In this document: one piece after another, positions 1 through 9,816 of the stretch
Numbering within the stretch: position 1 is the stretch's first letter
Layout of the letters: every line of letters starts with the position of its first letter
Origin: Trogon surrucura
Lineage: Eukaryota > Chordata > Aves > Trogoniformes > Trogonidae
Length of the DNA: 64,000 nt
Reading direction: 5' to 3'
NCBI GenBank assembly: GCA_020746105.1
Contig: CM036618.1
Coordinates: 18,459,001-18,523,000, forward strand
The notes under the pieces: model-generated
What the model saw: the letters and a program-made list of their open reading frames with translations, nothing else
The model's database searches: none
Told to the model about the DNA's origin: nothing
Position numbers and translations under genes: made by a program

Positions 1-1312
1 AAACACTTTCAGACAGGAAAGAAAAATAATCAAGGCAAAAAAACTTGCTGTGGCCAAACTCTGCTGTCAAGTTACTGTTCGGGTCTGAGCACCAGAGAAG
101 TGTAATTCAGTTCTATCAGCTGAAATTTACTGTCTTTTTCCTTAGCTCCAGATTCTAACATTACCTTAAGAGGAGTCAACTAGTTGTTACTAATTTCCAG
201 AACGTTGTTTCCAGAAAGTATTAATTTTCCCCAAGGTATGCATTCCTAGAATTTCCCCAGATTTTGTTTAGGTAAAGGAGGAGTAGCTTTTCACTGCAGT
301 TGCTTTTTCTTTAATCTCTGTCAAAGGAAAGGCATTGCCAGGCAAAGATTGGTTTTGCCTGCAGATTTCATCTTTGAAGGATGCTGTTTTATGTTTTAGG
401 ATGTGGTAGAGATCCACTGTAGAACAGTGCTCTGATTTCAGATGTTCTTTCCTTTTTGTTGCTGGTTATGAGCATTTTTTTTTTCTTCTGTTACAATGCT
501 GTTGCTCTGGCAGAGCCGTTTAGAAAGAGACACTGAGAATCTGCTTCAGGGCACTGTCAGCCAGCTTAAAGTAAAGAGCTTTCATTGGGTTAAAGTAACC
601 CGCTAGCCGTTATGATAGGAATTAAGAGCAGCTCTGTGGTGGGGACAGCTACCTCTTTCAGAGAGATGGCAGCAACCAGTTGAAGGGGAAACCCTCTAAC
701 AGTAGTTTCTTCAACGAGCAATTGACCACTCCTTGTAAAGATTTTCGGTGTTTATACCTAGAAATTGCTTCCACTAACGACACTGTTTACTGTGTCATCG
801 AATTGCAGTGCTTCTCTGGGTGGTAGGACTCTGGATACAACACAGGGCCATGGGTATTCCAATTAAATGTGCAGTGAATTAAGGAGTTTACATCTCTTGA
901 GAATGAACAAATGAGTGGATGAGTCTTCTTATGAACCAGTTCAGTAAAAAAAAAAACACACACAAAACCCCAAACAAAACACCCAACCCCATCCAGGCTG
1001 TATTAATAGCAGATTTTATTTTGTAAACTGTTCTAAACTTCTGATTCTACTGACCTACCTGCTTTAGCAACTGGACAGGAAGACAAGACAACTCAGTTGT
1101 TAAACCAGAGCCCGTTCATCACATTCACAGCAGCGTCAGCGTGGAACCAAGCATCTATCTGGGAAAGTGAGGTGAGGAGGGAGGCGTGAGAATTGTTGGG
1201 GCTTGTTGTGAGGCCAAGCCCTCTCTCAGCCACAGTCACAGTCTCGGCCCCAGTTCATAATCTGCACATCTGTGGGGTGAAGTTTAAAAGCTTGACTGAG
1301 TTTCTAGGCCTA
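1..1312. other. unique non-coding sequence
   Basis: I see no gene, RNA or recognisable transposon here. Composition is moderately AT-rich with stops in all frames at short spacing. The only distinct piece is an A-rich/CA-rich low-complexity patch near 946-991. It could be intergenic or intronic. Confidence 0.6.
946..991. repeat. A-rich low-complexity tract
   Basis: A run of 11 A is followed by a short CACACA stretch and then an A/C-only patch ending in AACCCC. It looks like a degraded simple repeat. No retroposed body with a matching target duplication is evident beside it. Confidence 0.75.
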
Positions 1313-1366
1313 TCACAGAATGTTAGGGGTTGGAAGGGACCTCGAAAGATCATCTAGTCCAACCCC
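1313..1366 (-). mobile_element. CR1 LINE, 54-bp 3' tail only
   Basis: Read on the minus strand this is the extreme 3' end of a CR1: a GGGTTGGA-type block preceded by the GATGATCT-type motif and ending in the ATTCTGTGA terminal motif. The plus strand shows the complement (TCACAGAAT, then GGTTGGAAGGGACC, then AGTCCAACCCC). Only the 3' untranslated end was copied, so it is an extreme 5' truncation. The same tail type ends the copies at 5410-6219, 44237-44543 and 63249-63746. No coding part is present. Confidence 0.92.
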
Positions 1367-2863
1367 TTTAGTTTGGTGAAAGATACGTAATAATTTATAA
1401 GCCCTGAACACCAGCTTAAATGGTAATTGCTGCATAAAAATGCTGAAGATCTGTCACGAACTAAAGGATGTTAATTTAAAAACCTTATTAATCTGTCAAA
1501 ATCTACCTTAAAACTGGTGCTTTTTAGTGTCTGATAGGATATTGTTCCTTTGATGCTGTGGACAGTTGTGCTGAAGTCAAGCAAGCAATGGTAGTTAGCA
1601 ACAGCTAAAGCTTTTGGGGGCCTGGAGGTACATATGTCTGTTGTATGTGGCCTGGATATTTATTGTAGGGCTGGATTGCATCCTGGGAATCTGACGGTGG
1701 TATGCCAGAAGGAGAAGGAAAATTCTCTTTCCATGGAGTGCTGTCAGAATCCTGCTTTTGTACTTTGAATCATCAGGGCTCTAGCTTTTAGCCTTGCGAT
1801 TGTTTAAAGATGTCATAAATATTTCTGATATTCTGTGAAATGCAGTCTGCTTTGATTACCAAACCTTGCTTGAGTATTGCACTCAGGGGGGTAATGGTAA
1901 TATTGATTTACCAACGTATAGTGTGTAGTATATCAGTGTTATCAGGCGTGACTTTATTTTAGTAGAAACTTTACAATACAAATCTGATCTGATAGTTTTA
2001 TATGATCTCTGGCTCTGGATGTTGGAAATAGGTTGCAGCTTGTGTTGTAATGGTTTTGTTTAACACAACACATGGCTTTTCAAAAGCATTTGAGGGCTAA
2101 CCTTTACTCAGGGTTTTGTTCTTGCACACGAATGGCCATTTTAATGACGACTCACAAGAAACTATTTGAAGTGTTTCAGAAACCTGTTGCCCTAACTTTG
2201 GTATACTTGTTTGAAGGTCACCTTTTGAAAGGCAGTGAGCTGTATCGTACTGTCTGAAGGATTCTGGAAACTTGCTGCTGACTCAGAGTGGCTTAAGAGC
2301 AGAAAATCTCTTCTTTTACCTGCTGCATGTTGAGAAGTGACCCTGATGTAACTCCCTTTCTTGCTGCTACTCACAGTATACACGCAAGGGAGAGAAAACC
2401 TTTGCTACAAGCCCTTCCACAGAGAGCAAAACCCCAGGGACTCAGTTACATGGGGCAGTCTGAGGCCCAGTTTAAAACTTCATCTTTCCAGCAGTCCCAG
2501 AACTTTTCAGAAATGTGGGTGGAGGTCCATTACACATGCTTACTATGGTTACTCGCCATGAAAAACAGTACGAACAGCCAACACAGACTCCAGGTGGTGG
2601 ATCAGCATTAATCATAATAGACCCAGGGGCAGAAGATTGGCAAGATACCACAAGAAATGATTGTATATCCATCCCCTTGAACTCCGTTTCCTCACACGGG
2701 GACACGGGTGTGGAGGTAAGTGACAGTGCCTCCATCTTCTGTTCCCAGCTATCATAAACCGTGGTTTGCTGTACTCCCGAGTCCTTTTGTCTGCAGGAAA
2801 AGGGTGCACAACATAACCCCCTGGTAGAGTAGACTTAGAAATGTGGGGTTTTTTTAAAGCTTT

Positions 2864-2877
2864 CACACACACACACA
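2864..2877. repeat. (CA)7 microsatellite
   Basis: Seven CA units follow a T7AAAGCTTT stretch. This is an ordinary dinucleotide repeat. Confidence 0.9.
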
Positions 2878-3424
2878 AAAAGATAGGTTTGATAGGAACA
2901 GCTTTTAGAAGGATTGCATGTTTGTCAGCACACTTGACTAAAAGACTATCTAGGTGATGAACCAGAAAGATGCATCTTTTCTCCTCTTTCCTCTCTTCTT
3001 CACTCATCTGTTGCATGTATTTCTGCTCATCTGAGACAGAAAGAGAAATTGTGTGGATACGAAAGAGGAGGATTGCTGAATGTGTTCACAGCGTGCTCAC
3101 AACAGGCCTGCTGTGTGAGATACAAGTGGTGAACCAACTAGCAAGAGAAGAAGTTTGGGCTTGTGGTTGGCCTTGTGGCCGAGCTCTCTCGCTGGCAGAG
3201 CAGCTGCAGAGGCAGCCGGGGCCGAGCTGGCTGAGGGGAGATGAGGAAGTAGATGGGCTCTGGCCAGTGCCCATCCCTCCCCCTTCCTTCGGTGCAGAGT
3301 TGTGCAGGGAGTTCTTTTGCTCAGAGGATGTTGGGACACAAGTGGTGCCTCTGCCGAACCACAGAGAGGAACAGCTACCAGAGTTGCTGAAACAGGGACT
3401 GTTAGATGCTGTGAGAGCTTGCTA

Positions 3425-3632
3425 CACTTCTGGAGGATTTTCTGTGCCCCATCCTCTTTCGCTGGAGCTCTCTCTCTCTCCTGTCTGTATCTTCCCACTC
3501 CCCACAGTCCTTTCACTTCATTTTTCCTCCTTGTCTGCTCTATCTTCAGCTCTCCTGGCCTAGTTCTCTTTACATCTTTCCTCATCAGTCCCTTCTTAAA
3601 TTTTTGGTTCTGCATCCCTCACTTTATCTAAA
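3425..3632. repeat. pyrimidine-rich tract
   Basis: About 200 bases are strongly C/T-biased on the plus strand, including a (CT)6 run near 3468. This strand asymmetry explains the serine- and leucine-rich translation of the open frame that crosses it. There is no sign of a mobile element. Confidence 0.7.
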
Positions 3633-3894
3633 CTTCGTTAAGAAAAAAACACAACTGGACCTCCTCTGAAGTTGTTTCTGTCACACAATTTTCTGGCTGT
3701 GTCGCTGCCTTTTCTCCTGCCTTTCCTCAACCATTCTTTGTTTTGGCTGTGAGAGCTCCAGGCAGGGTCTGGCTGCAGCTCTGTGTGTACAGAGCCTAGC
3801 AAGACCGAAGGCGCTCCATTCTCAGTAGTCCTTAGGCACTGATGTTGTAAGCAGAATTAATAGTAATTTGAGTGGATGCAATTGCCAGTGTGGC

Positions 3895-3980
3895 CACAGA
3901 CTTACAATGCAACTGTGGGAAAGTAAGTCTCCCGGTGTCTCTGATCACTATCTGTAAAATAATACTTTCCTTCTAGCCTT
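3895..3980 (+). mobile_element. MIR-like SINE relic
   Basis: The segment runs in the order of the conserved MIR core: an AACTGTGGGAAAGTAAGTCTC block (MIR: tgtgaccttgggcaagtcac), then CCGGTGTCTCTGATCACTATCTGTAAAAT (MIR: cctctctgtgcctcagtttcctcatctgtaaaat), then AATAATACTTTCCTTCTAGCC (MIR: aataatagtacctacctc). I compared it with MIR from memory. It is diverged and short, with no intact tRNA-derived head. Confidence 0.55.
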
Positions 3981-5354
3981 TATATAAGAATACATGGTTA
4001 AAACTAAATTGGATTTTTAAATCTCTTTCACCATGAATAATCCTCTGTGCGGTTAGCAAGACAAGTTAACTGTGCAGTTGTTTTTAAATGGTAAATTCTA
4101 GGTTTACCTGTCTGCTTCTCATGATTTTGCAGTGTGATGTACTGACTTGCAGCTCGTGCATCCACACATGTACACAAACACATTCATTTCAGTTCCTTTG
4201 CTGCTCTTCTTTTGGAGGATCCCACTGGAAAATTGCAAGAAGGAGGCACCTGGGAAAATACTGTTGCCAGTTTTATATCCTTCCACCAGCTCATATCTTT
4301 TGTAACTGCACAGGTGGACAAAGAACAACAGTGGAGACACGTGTGTACACATTTGCATAAATGGCACATTTTTAAACTAGAAATAAGGCAATGGTCAGAG
4401 CTTATTGCTATTGTATGAGCCCACTCAGCGGTATTACAGATGTGGAAAAGTGCAATGAGAGCAGTGCAGTGTATACTATAATCGTGCTTGCATAGCTCAA
4501 GGAAATACAGAATGTCTTATTAATTATGGATCGCAAATATATTTTGAGATCCTCTGATTAAAGGCAGCATTGAAATATAAAGCATTGCAACAGAACCGTG
4601 CTAATTTGCACAGTTGACTTGGAGACTCTTTGTGGCTGAATTAATTTTGCAGTTTAATAAGTTAACATACGCAGCACAGCAAAGCTCATGCATCACAAAT
4701 TGCAATTATTCAGTGTATTTTGATAACAATATATCTGCTTTAGTTATTTACCATGCTTAATGACTTCCTTGTAGTTGTTCAATAGCATCTCTTAATGAAA
4801 ATCAATGAAATTTTATTCATAGAGACTGGAAGGTGTCAAGCATATAGGGAAGAGACAACAGTAGAAGTCCCTTTCTTCTCTCACCTGCACACTGGCTGCT
4901 TGCCACTCCTGTCTAACTCAACCTGCTGTCTCTTAGAAGTTCTGGAAAAGCCCTTGAAACCAGCACTGTGGCTTGATTAGGGACTCTGTGAAAGAGTGAC
5001 ATTTTTGTATGTATGACGTGGTGTGCAGGGGAGTGAGACTCATACTATGCTATTGTTGATAGTTGCTTGATAGTGGCCAATTAACAGATGAAAATATTTT
5101 CTCTGTAAAGCAGGGTCTACAAGTTTGGAAATAAAATCATCTTAAAGTAAAAGTAAAGATTTTTGGTGTCTGACAGGAGGTAAATTTGCTCAAATAAGAC
5201 AGATAAGGTTTCAGATGACACAGATTTCAAATATAATAACAGTTTGCTGTACAGGTGTTAGTCAAGACAATGCTTGCTGCCAAATACAAACACCACCTTA
5301 CAACCTAACCACCCAGGGAACAAGAAAGTCTCCTAAATGTTGTGATTTGACTAT
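3981..5354. other. unique AT-rich non-coding sequence
   Basis: No gene or transposon is recognised. The middle part (4430-4765) has a base pattern suggestive of a conserved regulatory element and is listed separately. Confidence 0.55.
4430..4765. promoter_or_regulatory. TAAT-rich block, candidate regulatory element
   Basis: This AT-rich stretch holds several homeodomain-type cores (TAATTA at 4521-4526 inside TTATTAATTATGG, further TTAAT and AATTA cores near 4600-4660) plus an ATGCAT core near 4690. It has no simple-repeat character. The reading as an enhancer-like conserved element is inference from motif density only; cross-species conservation would be needed to support it. Confidence 0.2.
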
Positions 5355-5409
5355 CTCAGGCTGATGAAGGGTCTAGGGAACAAGTCTTACGAGGAGCAGC
5401 TGAGGAACT
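5355..5409 (+). mobile_element. older CR1 copy, left part (split)
   Basis: The sequence GAAGGGTCTAGGGAACAAG followed by a YEEQL-type coding block matches the region of CR1 ORF2 just before the [11 protein letters not shown] motif. It stops at 5409, and the expected continuation (GGGATTGTTTAGCCTGG) resumes at 6224. The two halves are therefore one CR1 interrupted by the copy at 5410-6219. The left boundary is approximate because the copy is 5'-truncated and diverged. Confidence 0.8.
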
Positions 5410-6219
5410 AGACAGGCTGGAGGGCTGGGTGGTGAGAAATCTCATGAAATTCAACATGGGCAAGTGTAGAGTTTTGCACCTGGGAAAGGACAACCCCATG
5501 TGCCAGTATAGGTTGGGGACAGCAAAGTCTTGGAGAGCAGCATAGGGGAAAGGGACCTGGGGATCCTGGTGGACAGCAGGATGACCATGAGCCAGCAATG
5601 TGCCCTCATGGCCAAGAAGGCCAATGACATCCTGGGGTGTGTTAGAAGGGGAGTAGCTAGTAGGTCGACAGAGGTGCTCCTGCCCTTCTATTCTGCACTA
5701 GTGAGACCACATCTGGAATATTGTGTCCAGTTCTGGGCCCCTCAGCTCAAGAAGGACAGGGAACTGCTTGAGAGAGTCCAGTGCAGAGCCACAAAGGGAG
5801 TGGAACATCTCCCTTATGAGGAAAGGCTGAAGGAGCTGGGTCTCTCTAGCTTGGAGAAGAGGAGGCTGAGGGGTGACATCATTAAAGTTTACAAATATGT
5901 AAAGGGTGAGTGTCAGGAGGACAGAACCAGGCTCTTTTCAGTGACATCCAGTGACAGGACAAGGGGTAATGGGTACAAGCTGGAACATAGGAGGTTCCAC
6001 AAAAACATTAGAATAATCTTTTTCACTGTGAGGATGACAGAGCACTGGAACAGGCTGCCCAGAGAGGTTGTAGAGTCTCCTTCTCTGGAGGCATTCAAAA
6101 CCTGCCTGGATGTGTTCCTGTGTGACCTACTGTAGGTGATCCTGCTCTGGCGGGGCGGGGGGCTGAACTAGATGATCTTTCAAGGTCCCTTCCAACCCCT
6201 AAAATTCTGTGATTCTGTG
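5410..6219 (+). mobile_element. younger CR1 LINE inserted in an older CR1
   Basis: This 5'-truncated CR1 starts within ORF2 at LDRLEGWV (after the catalytic YxDD region) and keeps the C-terminal reverse transcriptase part and 3' tail. Blocks in order are KCRVLHLG, a frameshift near 5523, then an open frame 5530-6135 (201 codons) with [53 protein letters not shown] and a TAG stop. The 3' end has GATGATCTTTCAAGGTCCC and two ATTCTGTG octamers (6204-6211, 6212-6219). AACT at 5406-5409 and 6220-6223 may be a short target duplication. It lacks the endonuclease and the catalytic core, so it is inactive. Confidence 0.95.
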
Positions 6220-6600
6220 AACTGGGATTGTTTAGCCTGGAGAAAAGGAGCCTCAGGGGACACACTGGCACTCTCTACAACTACCTGAAAGGAGGTTTTA
6301 GCAAGGTGGATGTTGGTCTCTTCTCCCATATAACTAGTGATAGAACAAAAGGAAATGGCCTCAAGTTGTGCCAGGAGAGGTTTAGATTAGATATTAGCAA
6401 AAAAATTCTTCAATGAAAGGGCTGTTAAGCACTCGAAGAGGCTGCCCAGGGAAGTGATGGAGTCGGCCATCCCTGGAGGTATTTAAAAGACATGTAGATG
6501 TGGTGCTTAGGGACATAGTGTAGTGGTGGGCTTGGCAGTGTTAGGTTAACGATTGGACTCAATGATCTTAAATATCTTTTCCAATCTAAATGATTCTATG
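6220..6600 (+). mobile_element. older CR1 copy, right part (split)
   Basis: This continues the CR1 begun at 5355: GGGATTGTTTAGCCTGGAG, a YNYLKGG-type block, then a remnant of [17 protein letters not shown] with stops and frameshifts (for example after 6412), the 3' region TTAGGTTAACGATTGGACTC and a terminal TGATTCTATG at 6591-6600. The tail differs from that of the inserted copy and resembles the tail of the copy at 52363-53948, so two CR1 groups are present. It is more decayed than the insert, which fits the nested order. Confidence 0.9.
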
Positions 6601-9012
6601 TAGTTCCCCTTTCTTGGGCTGATGGATCTGAAATTCTCACTCTTTAGGTTATTGGGAAACCATCTGGATTTCCCAGAGCTCAGCACATGGGTCTACATAC
6701 TTTTTTTTTTCATTTCAGCAGTGCAGCATCTCCCCGGTCTGCCTCAGTCTCAGTCATGGCAGTCCTGCATTTTGTGTCTCTTACTATTCCAGGCAACCCA
6801 GGCATACATGCTTTGCAGCCGTGTCAAAGCCAACGGCTTTGCTGTTTCCAGCATTCTGGTGGTTGAGACAATTTTCTCTCTGCTTAACACTTCACTGAAG
6901 GCTTACCCATAAGGTGTGCATTTCCTAGTACAGACCAAGTGGTGCAGGCTGTTTAACGTGTCCTTCCTCACACTGGACAGATGTCTCTTTTTTGGAAGGG
7001 AATTCCCACCCTCTTCTGCTTTGACTAAGGGCCTGTGCTGATAATTTCTCCTCCTTCCACCCACAGGGAAGTCGGTGCTTCCCTTGCCATTGGGCTCAGC
7101 CCTGTGGTTGCCCTGTGGCCATCACCTTGTCCTGAAGTCTGGTTATCTTAACTGAAACCAAAGCTTGTTCACAGTCAGCCTAAGCGTAAAATAGAAAATA
7201 AAGCGTGCCTATGCTAATCATTCCAAACTGCTTAGCTAGGACCTAAACCAAGTTAGGTCCAGTACTAATCGAGTTGTTAGGAGACTGTACATGCTGACAC
7301 AGTCCATCCATGTCACTGTCTATGTGGGCGCAGCTCTTCCTGCACCAAGGGACCATCCAACAGGCTGTCTCAGGCGGTCTGTGGCCGCTGAGCCTCCCCT
7401 GCAAAGACTGGAAGACTTGAGAGAGATCCTTAAGACTAGGAACAATTCTAAACAAGGTATTTGAGTACAAGTGTGCCTGTGCTAGACCTCAGGCATGCTA
7501 TGCATCCTGAACCTCACCTTCTTCTGAGGGGCACCGCAGAGCTGTTGGGATTTGCAAATTAATCGTAAATCCGGTGTATGTAGCTCCGCTTTTGCATCCG
7601 AGAATAACTTGCTGGCACTCTTACCTTCTTTCTTGTTAGTACCACTGTTTATATTTTAGGGTGCGTGAAGGGGAACAGCCTGTATCTTGTTTTACTGTAG
7701 CATGAGGGAAATCTATTTAAGTGCCTGAGGAAGGAACTGCTGGTTGCAGGTGTTCATGAGAGATGTGTTCCTCTTCGCCCCTGTGCTCCTGGAGGGGAAT
7801 TCAGCAAAAAGGACCTGCGTGTGGAGCGTGGTCCCCGACTTCCCCAAAGCTATATAAGCACAGCAGAAATGCTGGTGGGCCCTGGTTCACTGAGGGTGTG
7901 TGTACCCCTGTAAGAAAGAAAAGAGGTATAGTTTATCTGCTCCATTTATATATGCTAACCTGTGAATTTTTTACCCTTTTTTCATACATGCTTTATCCTA
8001 GATGTTCTTGGTTCACATATAAGAATTCTTTCCATTCCTGACTGGTTTACTGAAATTTTCAAGATGATGAGCAGCAAATAGCAATAGGTGAATAATGAAT
8101 GAATAACAGATAGTAGTCTGTCATGCTTATCACTAATAGTCTGCTGGCATCTCACAGACAGTAATTTGACCATTTAAGCTCTGACCTGGTAAAATCCTTG
8201 AACACTTAAATGGGCAAAATATTTTTAGCGAATTATTCATACATTTATTTTTGGTTGCTTTCTTAAACATGTCAGTAGTCCCCTGTGAAGATGATATGTT
8301 TACTGCCATGCTTATGGGCACTGCATCAGGCATCACTCTCTCATAGATTCACAGAAACACTTTATCTCTGGTGAAATATGTCACCTCCTTTCTTGAGCTG
8401 AATGCTTCATTCCTCTCACTTGCAGATCTAATACCGCAGTGAATTAAATGTATTGATGAATCAGGACTGAAATCTACAGTGAATATGATTGCTTAAAAAT
8501 AACTCCACCAGACGTAGTTTAGAGATGTCATTTCTGTGGGCACGTATGCTCCATGTATGGGTATATAGAACAGAATGTGAGAATGCAATACTATTTAACT
8601 CATAAATGGAGAGCAAAATTTTATTGGTCACAGTAAATATTTGTTCAAGGAAAAGGAGCGGAGGTGAGAACAATCCATATGAAAAGAAAGCACGTTAGTA
8701 TCCAGAACACTGAAAATATTGTTCAAGGACGGTTTATCCTTGTGGAAAATATGACCCCCTGTAAAGCTGCTGAGTCTGTTTGCAGATCTTTTCAAAATAG
8801 AGTCCTTGCATTTGCCATTTTAGTTTGTTTTGGCTGTTGGTGTCCAAACTACATTCCTAGCAAATTGCATGAAGTGCTTATTCCATTATTTCTATTGTTA
8901 TGTTTCTCAATAGAATGTGGTTATCTTGAGCTGGTGTCTGCTTTAGTACATTAGCACTAAAATGCACTGATGATCTTGCAAAGAGAGCGTAGGGTGGCTG
9001 ACACTGAACTGG

Positions 9013-9033
9013 TACCTTGTACCTTGTACCTTG
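9013..9033. repeat. (TACCTTG)3 tandem heptamer
   Basis: Three perfect head-to-tail copies of a 7-base unit lie at 9013-9019, 9020-9026 and 9027-9033. It is a short minisatellite-like array with no evident function. Confidence 0.9.
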
Positions 9034-9529
9034 TCTCTGGAGATTCCTAAACCAGAGGTTGCTCTCAGCTTAAAATGAAGAAAGAGTATTTGCATTTTTT
9101 CATAATCTGGTCTACTCTTGTGAAACCATGACCTGTGCCAGTTCATATACGTTCTGCTCAAACTCTGTCCAGGTGCTGGGATTTGCTTGACTGGTCCTAA
9201 CTGGTTTTTGGATGAGAGATGTTTTAATCTGCTCTGAATTTATATTTTGCATGGCTTCAGTTTTCACATAATGAGCCAGCTTTATCTGTCATATGCACAG
9301 TTCTGCTTTCTTCACGTCCCAGTTCATAATTTTGTTACATGCCTTTTGTCCATAGAAAATAAAGGAATCGGGGAACCGAAATTGAATTAGACCCAAAAAC
9401 GTGCTTGAGTTTCCTGTTTTTCTTGTATTAAAATACTTTTTCTATTGAGACCCAACATGCGGCAGTTTCCTAACCACAACCACAGGGACTGCCAGAACAC
9501 CCTGAGTTTTGTCACACAGCGCAGTGAAA

Positions 9530-9606
9530 GGGGCAGCTCTGGGAGTGGGCTGGGGATGTGCGGCCCCGGGAAGGCACCGTCCCGCCGCACGCGCAGCTGC
9601 CCGGCC
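9530..9606. other. small GC/CpG-rich patch
   Basis: About 75 bases contain roughly ten CpGs (around GGCCCCGGGAAGG and CCGCCGCACGCGCAGC) in an otherwise CpG-poor region. It is too short to be called a CpG island. It might be a GC-rich regulatory patch or a chance island. Confidence 0.4.
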
Positions 9607-9685
9607 ACTGCTGGATGAGAGAGTTATTTTTGTTCCTGGACACTGGCAATGAGTAGGTTTGTGGTTCACCCCTTGTCCAAGTCAG

Positions 9686-9816
9686 ATGTCCTCTCTCTCT
9701 TTCATCGTCCTTCCCTGCTTTTTCCCCGCTGTCCATTCTTTTCTCTCATCTTGTATTTTTTCCATCCTGCCCCACTCCTCCTTTCACTCTGCCCTCATTT
9801 TTTCTCCTTCTTTAGT
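9686..9816. repeat. pyrimidine-rich tract ending in TTTAG
   Basis: About 130 bases of strongly C/T-biased plus-strand sequence end in TCCTTCTTTAG. It resembles an extended splice-acceptor tract, but no convincing coding frame follows, so I class it as low complexity. Confidence 0.6.

Larger units (their letters stand above)
1367..3894. other. unique non-coding sequence
   Basis: No gene is supported. A 197-codon open frame at 2970-3563 and an overlapping opposite-strand frame at 3097-3615 are GC-richer, but neither resembles a protein I know, and the 3' half is a simple pyrimidine-rich tract. I treat them as chance open frames. Simple repeats inside are listed separately. Confidence 0.55.

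Noticed and set aside
2970..3563. 197-codon open frame on the plus strand
   Set aside because: It matches no protein I recognise, overlaps a 172-codon frame on the other strand, and its 3' half is a simple pyrimidine-rich tract.
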